Below, one piece after another: positions 17,824-26,882 of a stretch of 64,000 bases of DNA. The notes beneath the pieces were generated by a model, which worked only from the letters and a program-made list of their open reading frames with translations, had not been told where the DNA came from and did no database searches. Source of the stretch: Phytopseudomonas argentinensis. GTDB taxonomy: Bacteria > Pseudomonadota > Gammaproteobacteria > Pseudomonadales > Pseudomonadaceae. The stretch spans positions 496,001 to 560,000 of the forward strand of contig NZ_FORC01000004.1 in NCBI RefSeq assembly GCF_900113905.1. Direction: 5' to 3'. A program made the position numbers and the translations under genes. Position 1 is the first letter of the stretch, and the number at the start of each line of letters is the position of its first letter.

Positions 17824-18804
17824 TTACTGGGCTTGGGCTTCTACTTCGGCTTCAACACGACGGTTGATAGCGCGGCCTTCTTCGGTAGCGTTGTCAGCAA
17901 CCGGACGGGACTCGCCGTAACCTACGGAGTTGACGCGGTCAGCGCCTACGCCGTACTGGTTGACCAGCACGTCACGAACAGCGTTTGCACGACGCTCGGA
18001 CAGCTTCTGGTTGTAAGCGTCAGTACCGACGGAGTCAGTGTGACCTTCAACGGTGGTGCTGGTTTGCGGGTACTGGTTCATGAAGTCAGCCAGGTTCTTG
18101 ATGTCACCATAGCTTTCTTGCTTGACAGCAGCCTTGTCGAAGTCGAATTTCACGTCCAGTTCAACGCGAACGACTTGCGGAGCTTCTTCAACGACCGGAG
18201 CCGGTGCCGGAACTGGCTCTGGAGCCGGCTCGGTAACCTGAGCAACCTGACGAGTGCTGCCGCCGAAGTTCAGACCGACACCAACGCCGGCTTGCCATTC
18301 GGTGTCACCCTTGTCGATGTTGTACAGGGCTTCAACGCCAGCACGAGCGTACAGCATCTCGGTGAAGTAGTACTTCGCGCCGCCGCCAACGATGGCCAGG
18401 GTGGAAGTGTCACGACCGCCTTTGTTGGCGTCGCCGATGCTCTGGTGACCAACGCCGCCGGAGACGTAAGGACGCAGACCTACACCCGGCTGGCCGAAGT
18501 GGTAGAGGGCTTTCAGATCAGTCAGGTTGCCCTTGATGTTCTTGCTGCCAGCAGCGCCTTCGCCGCGCAGGTCGTGGTACTCGCCGTACGACAGTGCCAG
18601 CTCGACATCGTCGGTCAGGTAGTAACCAACGCTTGCGCCGAACAGGTTGCCTTCGTCATGAGCGAAGTCACGCTGAACGTCGGTGAAGTAGCGGTTGGCA
18701 AAGCCTTCCACCTCGACAGCGCCTTGGCCTTGAGCCAGCACGCCCATGGAGGTAGCGGCTACCAAGGAGCCAATGACTACGCCTAAGGTGTTTTTCAGTT
18801 TCAT
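17824..18804 (-). CDS. oprF: Major outer-membrane porin OprF
   Basis: OprF (326 aa) is the major non-specific porin and outer-membrane/peptidoglycan linker of pseudomonads. A signal peptide (1-24, GVLAQG) leads into an 8-strand barrel (~25-165), a proline/alanine hinge (PAPEPVPAPAPVVEEAPQ near 190-207) and an OmpA peptidoglycan-binding domain with GHTDSVGTDAYNQKLSERRA. There are no cysteines at all, unlike P. aeruginosa OprF, which has four in the loop between the domains. It follows sigX, whose ECF sigma factor drives oprF in Pseudomonas, and has its own terminator. Confidence 0.97.
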   Translation of the reverse strand: MKLKNTLGVVIGSLVAATSMGVLAQGQGAVEVEGFANRYFTDVQRDFAHDEGNLFGASVGYYLTDDVELALSYGEYHDLRGEGAAGSKNIKGNLTDLKALYHFGQPGVGLRPYVSGGVGHQSIGDANKGGRDTSTLAIVGGGAKYYFTEMLYARAGVEALYNIDKGDTEWQAGVGVGLNFGGSTRQVAQVTEPAPEPVPAPAPVVEEAPQVVRVELDVKFDFDKAAVKQESYGDIKNLADFMNQYPQTSTTVEGHTDSVGTDAYNQKLSERRANAVRDVLVNQYGVGADRVNSVGYGESRPVADNATEEGRAINRRVEAEVEAQAQ

Positions 18805-18909
18805 CCGTTAAATCCCCATCTATGAGTGATTGATCCGCATGCAGGTAGACATGCGAGTCTGCGGTAAGTTTAACAAAACTCACCTTTGCCAGTTAAAGCT
18901 TGCCCCGAA

Positions 18910-19500
18910 CTAACTTTCGGTAATACCTGCAAACTTTTCCCGCAATCGGTCCAACGCGCGCTTGTAGCGCATCTTGGTAGCGCTGAGTCCCATGTGCATG
19001 ATGTCGGCGATCTCCTGAAACTCCAGCTCCGCGACAAAACGCAACACCAGAATTTCCCGGTCGATCGGGTTCACATGCACGAGCCAGCGATCCAGTCCGC
19101 CTCGGTCCTCTATCTTTGGCGCCTTCTCTTCCGACGCCTCTTCCAGAGGATCCAAACTCAGCGCATCCATCAAACGACGTTTGCGACGCTCCTTGCGGTA
19201 CTGAGTGATGCATTCGTTGTAGGTAATGCTGTAGAGCCAGGTCTTGAACTTCGATTTGCCCTCGAAGTTCTTCAGCCCATAAAGAACCTTGAGCATCACC
19301 TCCTGACAGACATCGTCGGCATCTCGATCGTTCCCTAAATATCGAGCACATACATTGAACAGGGTGCGCTGATAACGACGCATCAGTTCTTCGTATGCAC
19401 GCGTTACATGGAACAGCTCATCATGGGCACGCGCCACCAGCTCCTCGTCGGAGAGCTCGCGTGGGTCATAGCGCAGTGACGGTGTCTGGGGTGCGTTCAA
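18910..19500 (-). CDS. sigX: ECF sigma factor SigX
   Basis: Extracytoplasmic-function sigma factor (196 aa) controlling oprF, envelope and fatty-acid genes. Sigma region 2 is at RYLGNDRDADDVCQEVMLKVLYG with the DNA-melting/-10 segment FKTWLYSITYN; region 4 is at LEFQEIADIMHMGLSATKMRYKRAL. No ATG fits: the frame offers TTG at 19515 and TTG at 19500. I prefer 19500 because it gives the usual 196-residue length, but neither has a strong ribosome site. No anti-sigma gene is adjacent, as is usual for SigX. Confidence 0.93.
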   Translation of the reverse strand: MNAPQTPSLRYDPRELSDEELVARAHDELFHVTRAYEELMRRYQRTLFNVCARYLGNDRDADDVCQEVMLKVLYGLKNFEGKSKFKTWLYSITYNECITQYRKERRKRRLMDALSLDPLEEASEEKAPKIEDRGGLDRWLVHVNPIDREILVLRFVAELEFQEIADIMHMGLSATKMRYKRALDRLREKFAGITES

Positions 19501-19589
19501 AACAGGTCGGGCCAACGGTCAGGACGAAAACAGCCAGCGCCTGTTCGAACAGGCCGCTGGCTGGACGCATAGGGTAGCAGAAATGCCCC

Positions 19590-20414
19590 CTAGCGGCTGC
19601 TAACCCGCTGCTCGAGCAACACGCGATTGGAAAGCGAAACCAGTTCCCCGGAATCGGTGAGCACGGTGGTCTTGACCGTGCCGATTTCCTCGATCTGCCC
19701 CGCGACGCCGCCTACCTCGATTTCCTGGCCAACCTGATATAGCTCGCGCACGTAGATGCCGGCGAGAATCTGGCTGGCCAGCTCGCGACTGCCCAGCCCC
19801 AGCGCCAGCGCAACTGCCAGGCCGACGGAGATCAGCACGATGGCGATGACGTTGTTGAGCAGATCGGTCTTCACTTCCAACTGGCCGATGGCTACGGAGA
19901 TACTGATGATGATCACCAGGCCCTGGGCCAGACGCGCCAGCCCGTGGGCGTACTCCAGCCCGACACCTTCGGCGGCGCCGCGCACCAGGCCGCTGAGCAG
20001 GTGGGCAAGCAGCACGCCGGCGAGCAGGATCAGCGCCGCGCCGAATACCTTGGGCAGATACAGGGCGAGCACATCCAGGGTGGCCGAAACGCGCTCCAGG
20101 CCGAGCGACTCGGCAGCCGAGACCAGGAATATCAGCAGCACGAACCAATAGACGATCTTGCCGATCAGGGTCGAAACCGGCACCTGGAAGCCTGCGCGGC
20201 CGAGGATCTTGGTCAGCCCGGTGCCGGCCATCAGGCGATCCAGGCCGAGCTTGCCGAGCAGCTTGGAAAGCAGCGTGTCGAGCAGCTTGGCGACGATGAA
20301 ACCCAGCAGCACCAGAACCAGCGCCACGAACAGGTTGGGAATGAAGCTGGCGACTTTCGTCCACAGCGCCGTCATCGCGGCGACCAGGCTATGAGTCCAG
20401 GGATCGAGTTCCAT
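19590..20414 (-). CDS. cmpX: Mechanosensitive ion channel-like protein CmpX
   Basis: Inner-membrane protein (274 aa) with four to five helices followed by a small MscS-like beta domain (ILAGIYVRELYQVGQEIEVGG, then VSLSNRVLLEQ). In P. aeruginosa, CmpX sits upstream of sigX and affects SigX activity through membrane state. The ATG at 20414 is 1 nt from the crfX stop, so the two are coupled. A longer start at 20486 would lie inside crfX. Confidence 0.92.
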   Translation of the reverse strand: MELDPWTHSLVAAMTALWTKVASFIPNLFVALVLVLLGFIVAKLLDTLLSKLLGKLGLDRLMAGTGLTKILGRAGFQVPVSTLIGKIVYWFVLLIFLVSAAESLGLERVSATLDVLALYLPKVFGAALILLAGVLLAHLLSGLVRGAAEGVGLEYAHGLARLAQGLVIIISISVAIGQLEVKTDLLNNVIAIVLISVGLAVALALGLGSRELASQILAGIYVRELYQVGQEIEVGGVAGQIEEIGTVKTTVLTDSGELVSLSNRVLLEQRVSSR

Positions 20415-20415
20415 T

Positions 20416-20664
20416 TCATTGAGCCTTATCGGAAGAACGAGCAGAGGCACGGCGGCGTGACACCGGTGCGACATGGGAAGAGCCATTGTTGAGGGCGATC
20501 ATCAGGGCACGAGCCCAATGCCCCATCAGGCCGAACAGGTCGCCCGCGCCCACCTGGCGGTTGGCGGTTTTCAGGACACGGTTCAGGCAGGCGTCGTCGT
20601 CGCGCGCCGGCGAAGACGAGGCTTTCAGCAAATCACGCAGAGATTCTTCAAATGGATCGTGCAT
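20416..20664 (-). CDS. crfX: CrfX small protein
   Basis: A 82-residue soluble protein starting MHDPFEESLRDLL, of unknown mechanism; the name comes from its fixed place between cmaX and cmpX in Pseudomonas. GAGGT lies 5 nt upstream of ATG 20664, which fixes the start over the in-frame one at 20676. A hydrophobic stretch GLMGHWARALMIAL lies at residues ~45-58. Confidence 0.85.
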   Translation of the reverse strand: MHDPFEESLRDLLKASSSPARDDDACLNRVLKTANRQVGAGDLFGLMGHWARALMIALNNGSSHVAPVSRRRASARSSDKAQ

Positions 20665-20718
20665 GGCAGACCTCACAGAACGTCTCCGCTAGACGAAGCG
20701 GCCGCAGGTCGAGTCACA

Positions 20719-21714
20719 TCAGACCCAACGCAGACGGCGGAACAGTAACCACTGGCCAAAGCCGATCAGTACCATCAGCAGGCAGGCGACCAGGAAGCCG
20801 TAAGGGCTCTTTGCCCCGGGAATGCCACCGACGTTGATACCCAGCAGCCCGGTCACGAAACTCATCGGCAGGAAGATGCAGGTGATGATGCCGAAGCGAA
20901 ACATGATGTGGTTCATGCGCACGTCCAGCCGGCGATTTTCCGTCTCCAGCAGCAGGCCGATACGCTCGCGGGTCAGCTCCAGCTCTTCGAGATAACGTAG
21001 CAGCCGGTTATTGAGCTCGTTCCAGTACAAGCCGTCTTCGTGGCTCAACCAGGGTAGCTGGCTGCGGGTCAGCTGCGCGTAGATGTCACGCTGCGGCGAC
21101 AGGAAGCGGCGCAGCCCCGCAGCGCGACGACGGATGTGCAGCAGCAGGCCGTGGTCGGGCAAGGTGCGCTCGTTGCCATCTACCCGCTCCTCCTGCTCGT
21201 CGACGCGCTCGGAAAGTTCGGTGACCAGATCCTCGACCTTGTCGGTCAGATAATCGCTGAGCTGCAGGATCAACTCGGAGGGGGTTCTCGGCCCCTTGCC
21301 CGCCTGCAGCCTTTCAATAAGATCCTCGGTGGCCCGCAGCGGGCGCAGACGCAAGGAAATCACCCGCTGCGCGCCAGCGGAAATGCGCACCGATACCATG
21401 TCCTCGGGCTCGGCCCCGGGGTTGAGATTGACCCCGCGCAGAAACAGCAGCAACTCGTCGTCGGGCAATGGCAAGGCTCGTGGCCGGGTGTTCTCCTCCA
21501 GCAGCAGGTCGCAGGCGAACTCACTCAACCCGCTGTCACGGCGCAGCCAGCTCTGGGTCTGCGGGTGACCGCGATCCCAGTGCAGCCACAAGCTCTGCCC
21601 CTGCTCGAGCTGCAGCCCGTCGAGTTGCTCGCGGGCCACCGCCTGCGCCCCGCCCTTGCCGTCCAGCACGAAGCCATGTACCAGGCCCCACTGCGCGTTG
21701 TCTTCCTCGAACAT
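20719..21714 (-). CDS. cmaX: CorA-like divalent cation transporter CmaX
   Basis: CorA/ZntB-family channel (331 aa): a long acidic/helical cytoplasmic domain and two C-terminal membrane helices (~270-328). The pore motif is GLLGINVGGIPG, so the usual GMN of CorA is GIN, as in ZntB-like members. ATG 21714 follows AAGGGG by 6 nt. It is the head of cmaX-crfX-cmpX-sigX-oprF. Substrate (Mg, Zn or other) cannot be read from sequence. Confidence 0.9.
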   Translation of the reverse strand: MFEEDNAQWGLVHGFVLDGKGGAQAVAREQLDGLQLEQGQSLWLHWDRGHPQTQSWLRRDSGLSEFACDLLLEENTRPRALPLPDDELLLFLRGVNLNPGAEPEDMVSVRISAGAQRVISLRLRPLRATEDLIERLQAGKGPRTPSELILQLSDYLTDKVEDLVTELSERVDEQEERVDGNERTLPDHGLLLHIRRRAAGLRRFLSPQRDIYAQLTRSQLPWLSHEDGLYWNELNNRLLRYLEELELTRERIGLLLETENRRLDVRMNHIMFRFGIITCIFLPMSFVTGLLGINVGGIPGAKSPYGFLVACLLMVLIGFGQWLLFRRLRWV

Positions 21715-21758
21715 CCATACCCCTTGATGACTACCACCAGGCAACTGCAAGAACCTGG

Positions 21759-22244
21759 TTATTCGGCTTGCAGCGCCTGTGGTGAAACGATGATGCCGTT
21801 GTTGTCGGCATACAGGTATTCGCCGGGGCGGAAGGTGACGCCGCCGAAAGTGACCACCACATTGAGATCGCCCAGGCCGCGCTTCTCGGTTTTCATCGGA
21901 TGGCTACCGAGCGCCTGCACGCCCAGATTGGTTTGCGCCAGCACGTCGACGTCACGTACGCAGCCGTAGATCACCATGCCTTCCCAGCCGTTGCTCGCCG
22001 CTTTCTCGGCGATCATGTCGCCGAGCAATGCGCAGCGCAGCGAGGCGCCACCGTCAACCACCAGCACCTTGCCGGCACCGGGCTGGTCGGCCTGGGCCTT
22101 GACCAGGGAATTGTCCTCGAAGCATTTGACGGTAACGATCTGCCCGCCGAACGAGTCGCGGCCGCCGAAATTGCTGAACATCGGCTCCACGACGCTGACC
22201 AGCTCCGGGTTGGCGTCACACAGGTCGGGCGTGATGTAGTGCAT
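21759..22244 (-). CDS. RraA-like protein / putative HMG aldolase
   Basis: A 161-residue RraA-fold protein. The family covers inhibitors of RNase E and class II aldolases for 4-hydroxy-4-methyl-2-oxoglutarate/oxaloacetate. The aldolase metal motif is present: Gly-Asp in LLGDMIAEKAASNG and Arg-Asp-x-Asp in GCVRDVDVL, which favours aldolase chemistry, though both functions have been reported for such proteins. ATG 22244 has AGGAG 7 nt upstream. It precedes cmaX by 44 nt on the same strand. Confidence 0.85.
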   Translation of the reverse strand: MHYITPDLCDANPELVSVVEPMFSNFGGRDSFGGQIVTVKCFEDNSLVKAQADQPGAGKVLVVDGGASLRCALLGDMIAEKAASNGWEGMVIYGCVRDVDVLAQTNLGVQALGSHPMKTEKRGLGDLNVVVTFGGVTFRPGEYLYADNNGIIVSPQALQAE

Positions 22245-22346
22245 GGCAATGCTCCTGGTTGATCTTCGAAGCCTGCAGAATAGCCTTATCCAAGGCACCT
22301 CGAACATTCGAGGCAGCGCAGACGGCGGAGCCTCATCTTAGCCGCA

Positions 22347-23348
22347 TCACGGCACGGCAGGAATGGCCGCTCCGCTTTGCCCCTGCGCCTCGTGACGCGG
22401 CGCTTGCCGTTCGCCCTCGAGCCAGCGGCGCACCCGCGGCCAGACTTCCTCCTGCGCGGGCTTGCTGACCAGCATCTGCACGTGGTCGTAGTCCTGCTGG
22501 AAGCCCTGGCCCCGACCCAGGCTAAGAAACTCGCGATCAGGCGCAGCGAACTGCTCGAACAACCCGCGGCAGGCCTGCGGCGTGCACTGCACATCTCCCT
22601 CGCCGGCCACTGCCAGCAACGGCACGGTGACCTGCTGCAGCCCTGCCCACCAGTCTCGCTCGACATCGCCGAAACGACCAAACAAGCGCTGCCAACGCAA
22701 GGTTTCCAGGGCGATGCCGACCGGCTCGTCCTCCGGACCGCGCTTGAGCCGCGATCCGGACAGTACCGGGAAACGCTTGAGCAGCAGACGCGCGCTCCAT
22801 TCGATGGGCGGCACCTTGAGCAGCCAGTGGCGGCCGAGCGCAGCACCGAACAGCCCGAGGCTGGCGATACCAGCCTGCGGCAGGTAACCACCGCCCAGGC
22901 CCGCCGCCAAGCTCAGACCACCCAGCGAGTGGCCCAGCCAGTGGGCCGGCAAAGGGTTCTGCTCGGCAACGAATGCGGCGATTGCCGGCAGGTCGTAACG
23001 GGCGTAGTCCGCCACGCTGTTGTGCCGGTAAGCGAGGTTGCGCGGTGACAGGCCATGGCCACGCATCTCGGCGATCCATACATCGAAACCGGCACGCGCC
23101 AGGTACGGTGCCAGGCCAATGCCGCCAGGCGAGTACCAGAAACGCCGGTTGGAAAAACTGCCATGCAGCAGGATCACCGGCTCGCCACGAACGTCCTCCT
23201 GCCCTGCCAGACCAAGACGGGTCACGGCCAGCTCGACGCTAAAGTCCGGACTGTTGCCGGGTTTGAGGCGGTAGACATCTTCACTCAAATCGCCACGCAG
23301 CTCGGCACTCATCAGCGCTACGGGAAACAACTTACTGCTGCTTTGCAT
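22347..23348 (-). CDS. Alpha/beta hydrolase
   Basis: Esterase/lipase-type hydrolase (333 aa). Oxyanion-hole motif VILLHGSFSNRRFW near residue 60; nucleophile elbow GHSLGG near residue 140 with the catalytic serine; a likely catalytic His in DYDHVQML about 30 residues before the end. No signal peptide. The role is unknown; its place between ppsA and the RraA-like gene is the usual Pseudomonas order. Confidence 0.85.
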   Translation of the reverse strand: MQSSSKLFPVALMSAELRGDLSEDVYRLKPGNSPDFSVELAVTRLGLAGQEDVRGEPVILLHGSFSNRRFWYSPGGIGLAPYLARAGFDVWIAEMRGHGLSPRNLAYRHNSVADYARYDLPAIAAFVAEQNPLPAHWLGHSLGGLSLAAGLGGGYLPQAGIASLGLFGAALGRHWLLKVPPIEWSARLLLKRFPVLSGSRLKRGPEDEPVGIALETLRWQRLFGRFGDVERDWWAGLQQVTVPLLAVAGEGDVQCTPQACRGLFEQFAAPDREFLSLGRGQGFQQDYDHVQMLVSKPAQEEVWPRVRRWLEGERQAPRHEAQGQSGAAIPAVP

Positions 23349-23442
23349 CTTCTTCGCTCTGACACCACAGTTGCCTGCCGGAAGGGTTCAGCCGGCAGCC
23401 AACAACTTTAAATCTGATTAGCCCGCCATAACGGCTGCTCAC

Positions 23443-23470
23443 AAAAAAGGGCAGGTAGAACCTGCCCTCG
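23443..23470 (-). terminator. Rho-independent terminator of ppsA
   Basis: GGGCAGG (23449-23455) pairs with CCTGCCC (23461-23467); on the minus strand a run of six T follows. It sits about 25 nt past the ppsA stop. Confidence 0.88.
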
Positions 23471-23491
23471 GGTCACCTCAACGCGAATCGA

Positions 23492-25864
23492 TCAGCTGGG
23501 CTGGGCTTCGGCCAGGAAGAACCAGGTTTCCAGCACCGAATCGGGGTTCAGGGACACGCTTTCGATGCCCTGCTCCATCAGCCAGCGCGCCAGGTCCGGA
23601 TGATCGGACGGCCCCTGGCCGCAGATACCGATGTACTTGCCGGCCTTGTTGCAGGCCTGGATAGCGTTGGAAAGCAGCTTCTTGACCGCCGGGTTACGTT
23701 CATCGAACAGGTGCGCAACGATCCCCGAATCACGATCCAGGCCCAGGGTCAGCTGGGTCAGGTCGTTGGAGCCGATGGAGAAACCGTCGAAGTACTCGAG
23801 GAATTCCTCGGCCAGGATGGCGTTGGACGGCAGCTCGCACATCATGATGACTTTCAGGCCATCCTGACCGCGCGCCAGGCCGTTCTCGGCCAGCAGGTCG
23901 ACCACCTGCTTGGCTTCGCCCAGGGTGCGCACGAACGGCACCATGATTTCGACGTTGGTCAGGCCCATCTCGTTGCGGACCTTCTTCAGCGCCCGGCACT
24001 CGAGTTCGAAGCAGTCACGGAACGACTCGCTGATGTAGCGCGACGCGCCGCGGAAGCCCAACATCGGGTTTTCTTCTTCCGGCTCGTACAGCTTGCCGCC
24101 GATCAGGTTGGCGTACTCGTTGGACTTGAAGTCCGACAGGCGCACGATGACCTTTTTCGGCCAGAACGCCGCAGCCAGGGTGCTGATGCCCTCGACCAGC
24201 TTCTCGACGTAGAAGCTCACCGGGTCGGGATAACCGGCGATGCGCTTCTCGACGCTTTCCTGGATTTCCGGCGGCAGGCCGTCCATGTTCAGCAGCGCCT
24301 TGGGGTGCACGCCGATCATGCGGTTGATGATGAATTCCAGACGTGCCAGGCCGATGCCGGCGTTGGGCAGCTGGGCGAAATCGAAAGCGCGATCCGGGTT
24401 GCCGACGTTCATCATGATCTTGAAGGGCAGCTCGGGCATGGCGTCGACCGAGTTCTTGCGCACGTCGAAGCCCAGCTCACCCTCGAAGATGAAGCCGGTA
24501 TCACCCTCGGCGCAGGAAACGGTTACGCCCTGGCCATCGCGCAGCACATGGGTGGCATTGCCACAGCCGACCACGGCCGGAATGCCGAGTTCTCGGGCGA
24601 TGATCGCCGCATGGCAGGTGCGCCCACCACGGTTGGTGACGATGGCGCTGGCGCGCTTCATCACCGGCTCCCAGTCCGGGTCGGTCATGTCGGAGACCAG
24701 CACGTCGCCTGGCTGGACCTTGTCCATTTCCGAAACGTCGTTGATCACACGCACCTTGCCGGCGCCGATCTTCTGGCCGATGGCGCGACCCTCGACCAGC
24801 ACCGTGCCGGTTTCCTTGAGCAGATAACGCTCCATCACCGTGGCGCTGGCGCGGCTCTTCACGGTTTCCGGGCGGGCCTGAACGATGTACAGCTTGCCGT
24901 CGTCGCCATCCTTGGCCCACTCGATATCCATCGGCCGGCCGTAATGTTTCTCGATGATCATCGCCTGCTTGGCCAGCTCGCTGACCTCGGCGTCGGTCAG
25001 GCAGAAGCGCGCACGGTCGGCGCGCTCGACGTCGACCACCTTGACCGACTTGCCGGCCTTGGCTTCCTCGCCGTAGATCATCTTGATCGCCTTGCTGCCC
25101 AGATTGCGGCGCAGGATCGCCGGGCGGCCGGCCTCCAGGGTCTGCTTGTGGACATAGAACTCGTCAGGGTTGACAGCGCCCTGCACCACGGTCTCACCCA
25201 GACCGTAGGCACCGGTGATGAACACCACGTCGCGAAAGCCCGATTCGGTATCGAGGGTGAACATCACCCCGGCGGTACCGGTTTCCGAACGCACCATGCG
25301 CTGCACGCCGGCAGACAGGGCGACCAGCTTGTGGTCGAAGCCCTGGTGCACGCGGTAGGCGATGGCGCGGTCGTTGAACAGCGAGGCGAAGACTTCCTTG
25401 GCGGCGCGGATGACGTTCTCGACGCCGCGGATGTTGAGGAAGGTTTCCTGCTGGCCGGCAAAGGAGGCATCCGGCAGGTCTTCGGCGGTGGCCGAGGAAC
25501 GCACGGCTACCGCCATGTTGTCATTGCCGTTGGCCATGGCGGCGAAGGCGCTGCGGATCTGCTCGTTGAGCTCGGCCGGAAACTCAGCTTCCATCACCCA
25601 CTGGCGAATCTGTGCCCCGGTCTTGGCCAGGGCATTGACGTCGTCGACATCCAGGGCATCCAGGGCCGCATGGATCTGCGCATTGAGCCCGCTCTGCTCG
25701 AGGAAGTCGCGATAGGCCTGGGCCGTCGTGGCGAAACCACCGGGAACCGAGACGCCAGCGCCTGCCAGGTTGCTGATCATCTCGCCGAGGGAGGCGTTCT
25801 TGCCCCCTACGTGCTCGACGTCGTGATTGCCGAGCTTATCGAGGGAAACTACGTACTCTGCCAA
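23492..25864 (-). CDS. ppsA: Phosphoenolpyruvate synthase
   Basis: Converts pyruvate and ATP to phosphoenolpyruvate, AMP and phosphate for gluconeogenesis (790 aa). The N-terminal ATP-grasp part (VRSSATAEDLPDASFAGQQE), the swivelling phosphohistidine domain (GGRTCHAAIIARELG, His ~418) and the C-terminal PEP-binding barrel (IGSNDLTQLTLG, GICGQGPSDHP) are all present. Translation starts at TTG 25864, supported by GGAG 9 nt upstream; no ATG fits. The threonine two before the phospho-His is the target of PpsR, encoded divergently. Confidence 0.96.
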   Translation of the reverse strand: MAEYVVSLDKLGNHDVEHVGGKNASLGEMISNLAGAGVSVPGGFATTAQAYRDFLEQSGLNAQIHAALDALDVDDVNALAKTGAQIRQWVMEAEFPAELNEQIRSAFAAMANGNDNMAVAVRSSATAEDLPDASFAGQQETFLNIRGVENVIRAAKEVFASLFNDRAIAYRVHQGFDHKLVALSAGVQRMVRSETGTAGVMFTLDTESGFRDVVFITGAYGLGETVVQGAVNPDEFYVHKQTLEAGRPAILRRNLGSKAIKMIYGEEAKAGKSVKVVDVERADRARFCLTDAEVSELAKQAMIIEKHYGRPMDIEWAKDGDDGKLYIVQARPETVKSRASATVMERYLLKETGTVLVEGRAIGQKIGAGKVRVINDVSEMDKVQPGDVLVSDMTDPDWEPVMKRASAIVTNRGGRTCHAAIIARELGIPAVVGCGNATHVLRDGQGVTVSCAEGDTGFIFEGELGFDVRKNSVDAMPELPFKIMMNVGNPDRAFDFAQLPNAGIGLARLEFIINRMIGVHPKALLNMDGLPPEIQESVEKRIAGYPDPVSFYVEKLVEGISTLAAAFWPKKVIVRLSDFKSNEYANLIGGKLYEPEEENPMLGFRGASRYISESFRDCFELECRALKKVRNEMGLTNVEIMVPFVRTLGEAKQVVDLLAENGLARGQDGLKVIMMCELPSNAILAEEFLEYFDGFSIGSNDLTQLTLGLDRDSGIVAHLFDERNPAVKKLLSNAIQACNKAGKYIGICGQGPSDHPDLARWLMEQGIESVSLNPDSVLETWFFLAEAQPS

Positions 25865-26041
25865 GGTGATCTCTCCACTTCAGTGTTGGAAAAGCTCATG
25901 GGCTGGAAACGCCGTCGGCATGTGCCGGGTGGACAATGGCCTGGCCCTGGAAAATAAGTAACAATGCAAACCCATCAGGGCCGGCAAAAAACCGACCTAT
26001 CATAGCCAAGATTCGTTCCCAGCTTATAGGCCATTTGCGCA

Positions 26042-26860
26042 ATGACACGAACCGCGTACTTCATTTCCGACGGCACCGGTATCACTGCGGAGGCCTTGGG
26101 GCAGAGCCTGCTGGCCCAGTTCGAGACCATCGGTTTCACCAAGCTCACGCGGCCCTACGTGGACAGCGTGGAAAAAGCGCGCGCCATGGTACAACAAATC
26201 AATAATGCCGCCGACAAGGACGGCGCCAACCCGATTATCTTCGCCACCATCGTCAACCAGGAGATCCACGACATCCTGGCCGAGTCGCGGGGTTTCATGA
26301 TCGATATCTTCTCGACCTTCCTGGCGCCGCTGGAGCAGGAACTCGCCTCCCACTCGTCGTATTCGGTAGGCAAATCGCATTCGATCATGCACAACAGCAA
26401 CTACATGGAACGTATCGAAGCGGTCAACTTCGCCCTCGATAACGACGACGGCGCCCGCACCCATTACTACGACAAGGCCGACCTGATCCTGGTTGGTGTC
26501 TCGCGCTGCGGCAAAACGCCCACCTGCCTGTACATGGCCATGCAATACGGCATTCGCGCTGCCAACTACCCGCTCACCGAGGACGACATGGAGCGCCTGC
26601 AGCTGCCGGCCTCGCTGAAGAAGTACCGCGAGAAGCTGTTCGGCCTGACCATCGACCCCGACCGCCTGGCGGCCATCCGCCACGAGCGCAAACCCAACAG
26701 TCGCTACGCCAGCTATGCTCAGTGCGAATTCGAGGTGCGCGAGGTGGAAAGCCTGTTTCGCCGCGAATCGATCGCCTTCATCGATTCCACCCATTTCTCG
26801 GTGGAAGAGATCTCCGCCAAGATCCTGGTGGAAAAAGGCGTCGAACGACGCTTCAAATAA
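26042..26860 (+). CDS. ppsR: PEP synthase regulatory protein (kinase/pyrophosphorylase)
   Basis: Bifunctional DUF299 enzyme (272 aa) that inactivates PpsA by ADP-dependent phosphorylation of a threonine and reactivates it by phosphorolysis. The P-loop-like motif GVSRCGKTP is at residues 152-160, and the family start TAYFISDGTGITAE is intact. It is divergent from ppsA with 177 nt between start codons, so both promoters lie there. Confidence 0.95.
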   Translation: MTRTAYFISDGTGITAEALGQSLLAQFETIGFTKLTRPYVDSVEKARAMVQQINNAADKDGANPIIFATIVNQEIHDILAESRGFMIDIFSTFLAPLEQELASHSSYSVGKSHSIMHNSNYMERIEAVNFALDNDDGARTHYYDKADLILVGVSRCGKTPTCLYMAMQYGIRAANYPLTEDDMERLQLPASLKKYREKLFGLTIDPDRLAAIRHERKPNSRYASYAQCEFEVREVESLFRRESIAFIDSTHFSVEEISAKILVEKGVERRFK

Positions 26861-26882
26861 CCGCCCCCTTGAGGCACCTGCC

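Noticed and set aside
23600..25957. 785-codon frame opposite ppsA
   Set aside because: Antisense to ppsA with no recognisable domain.
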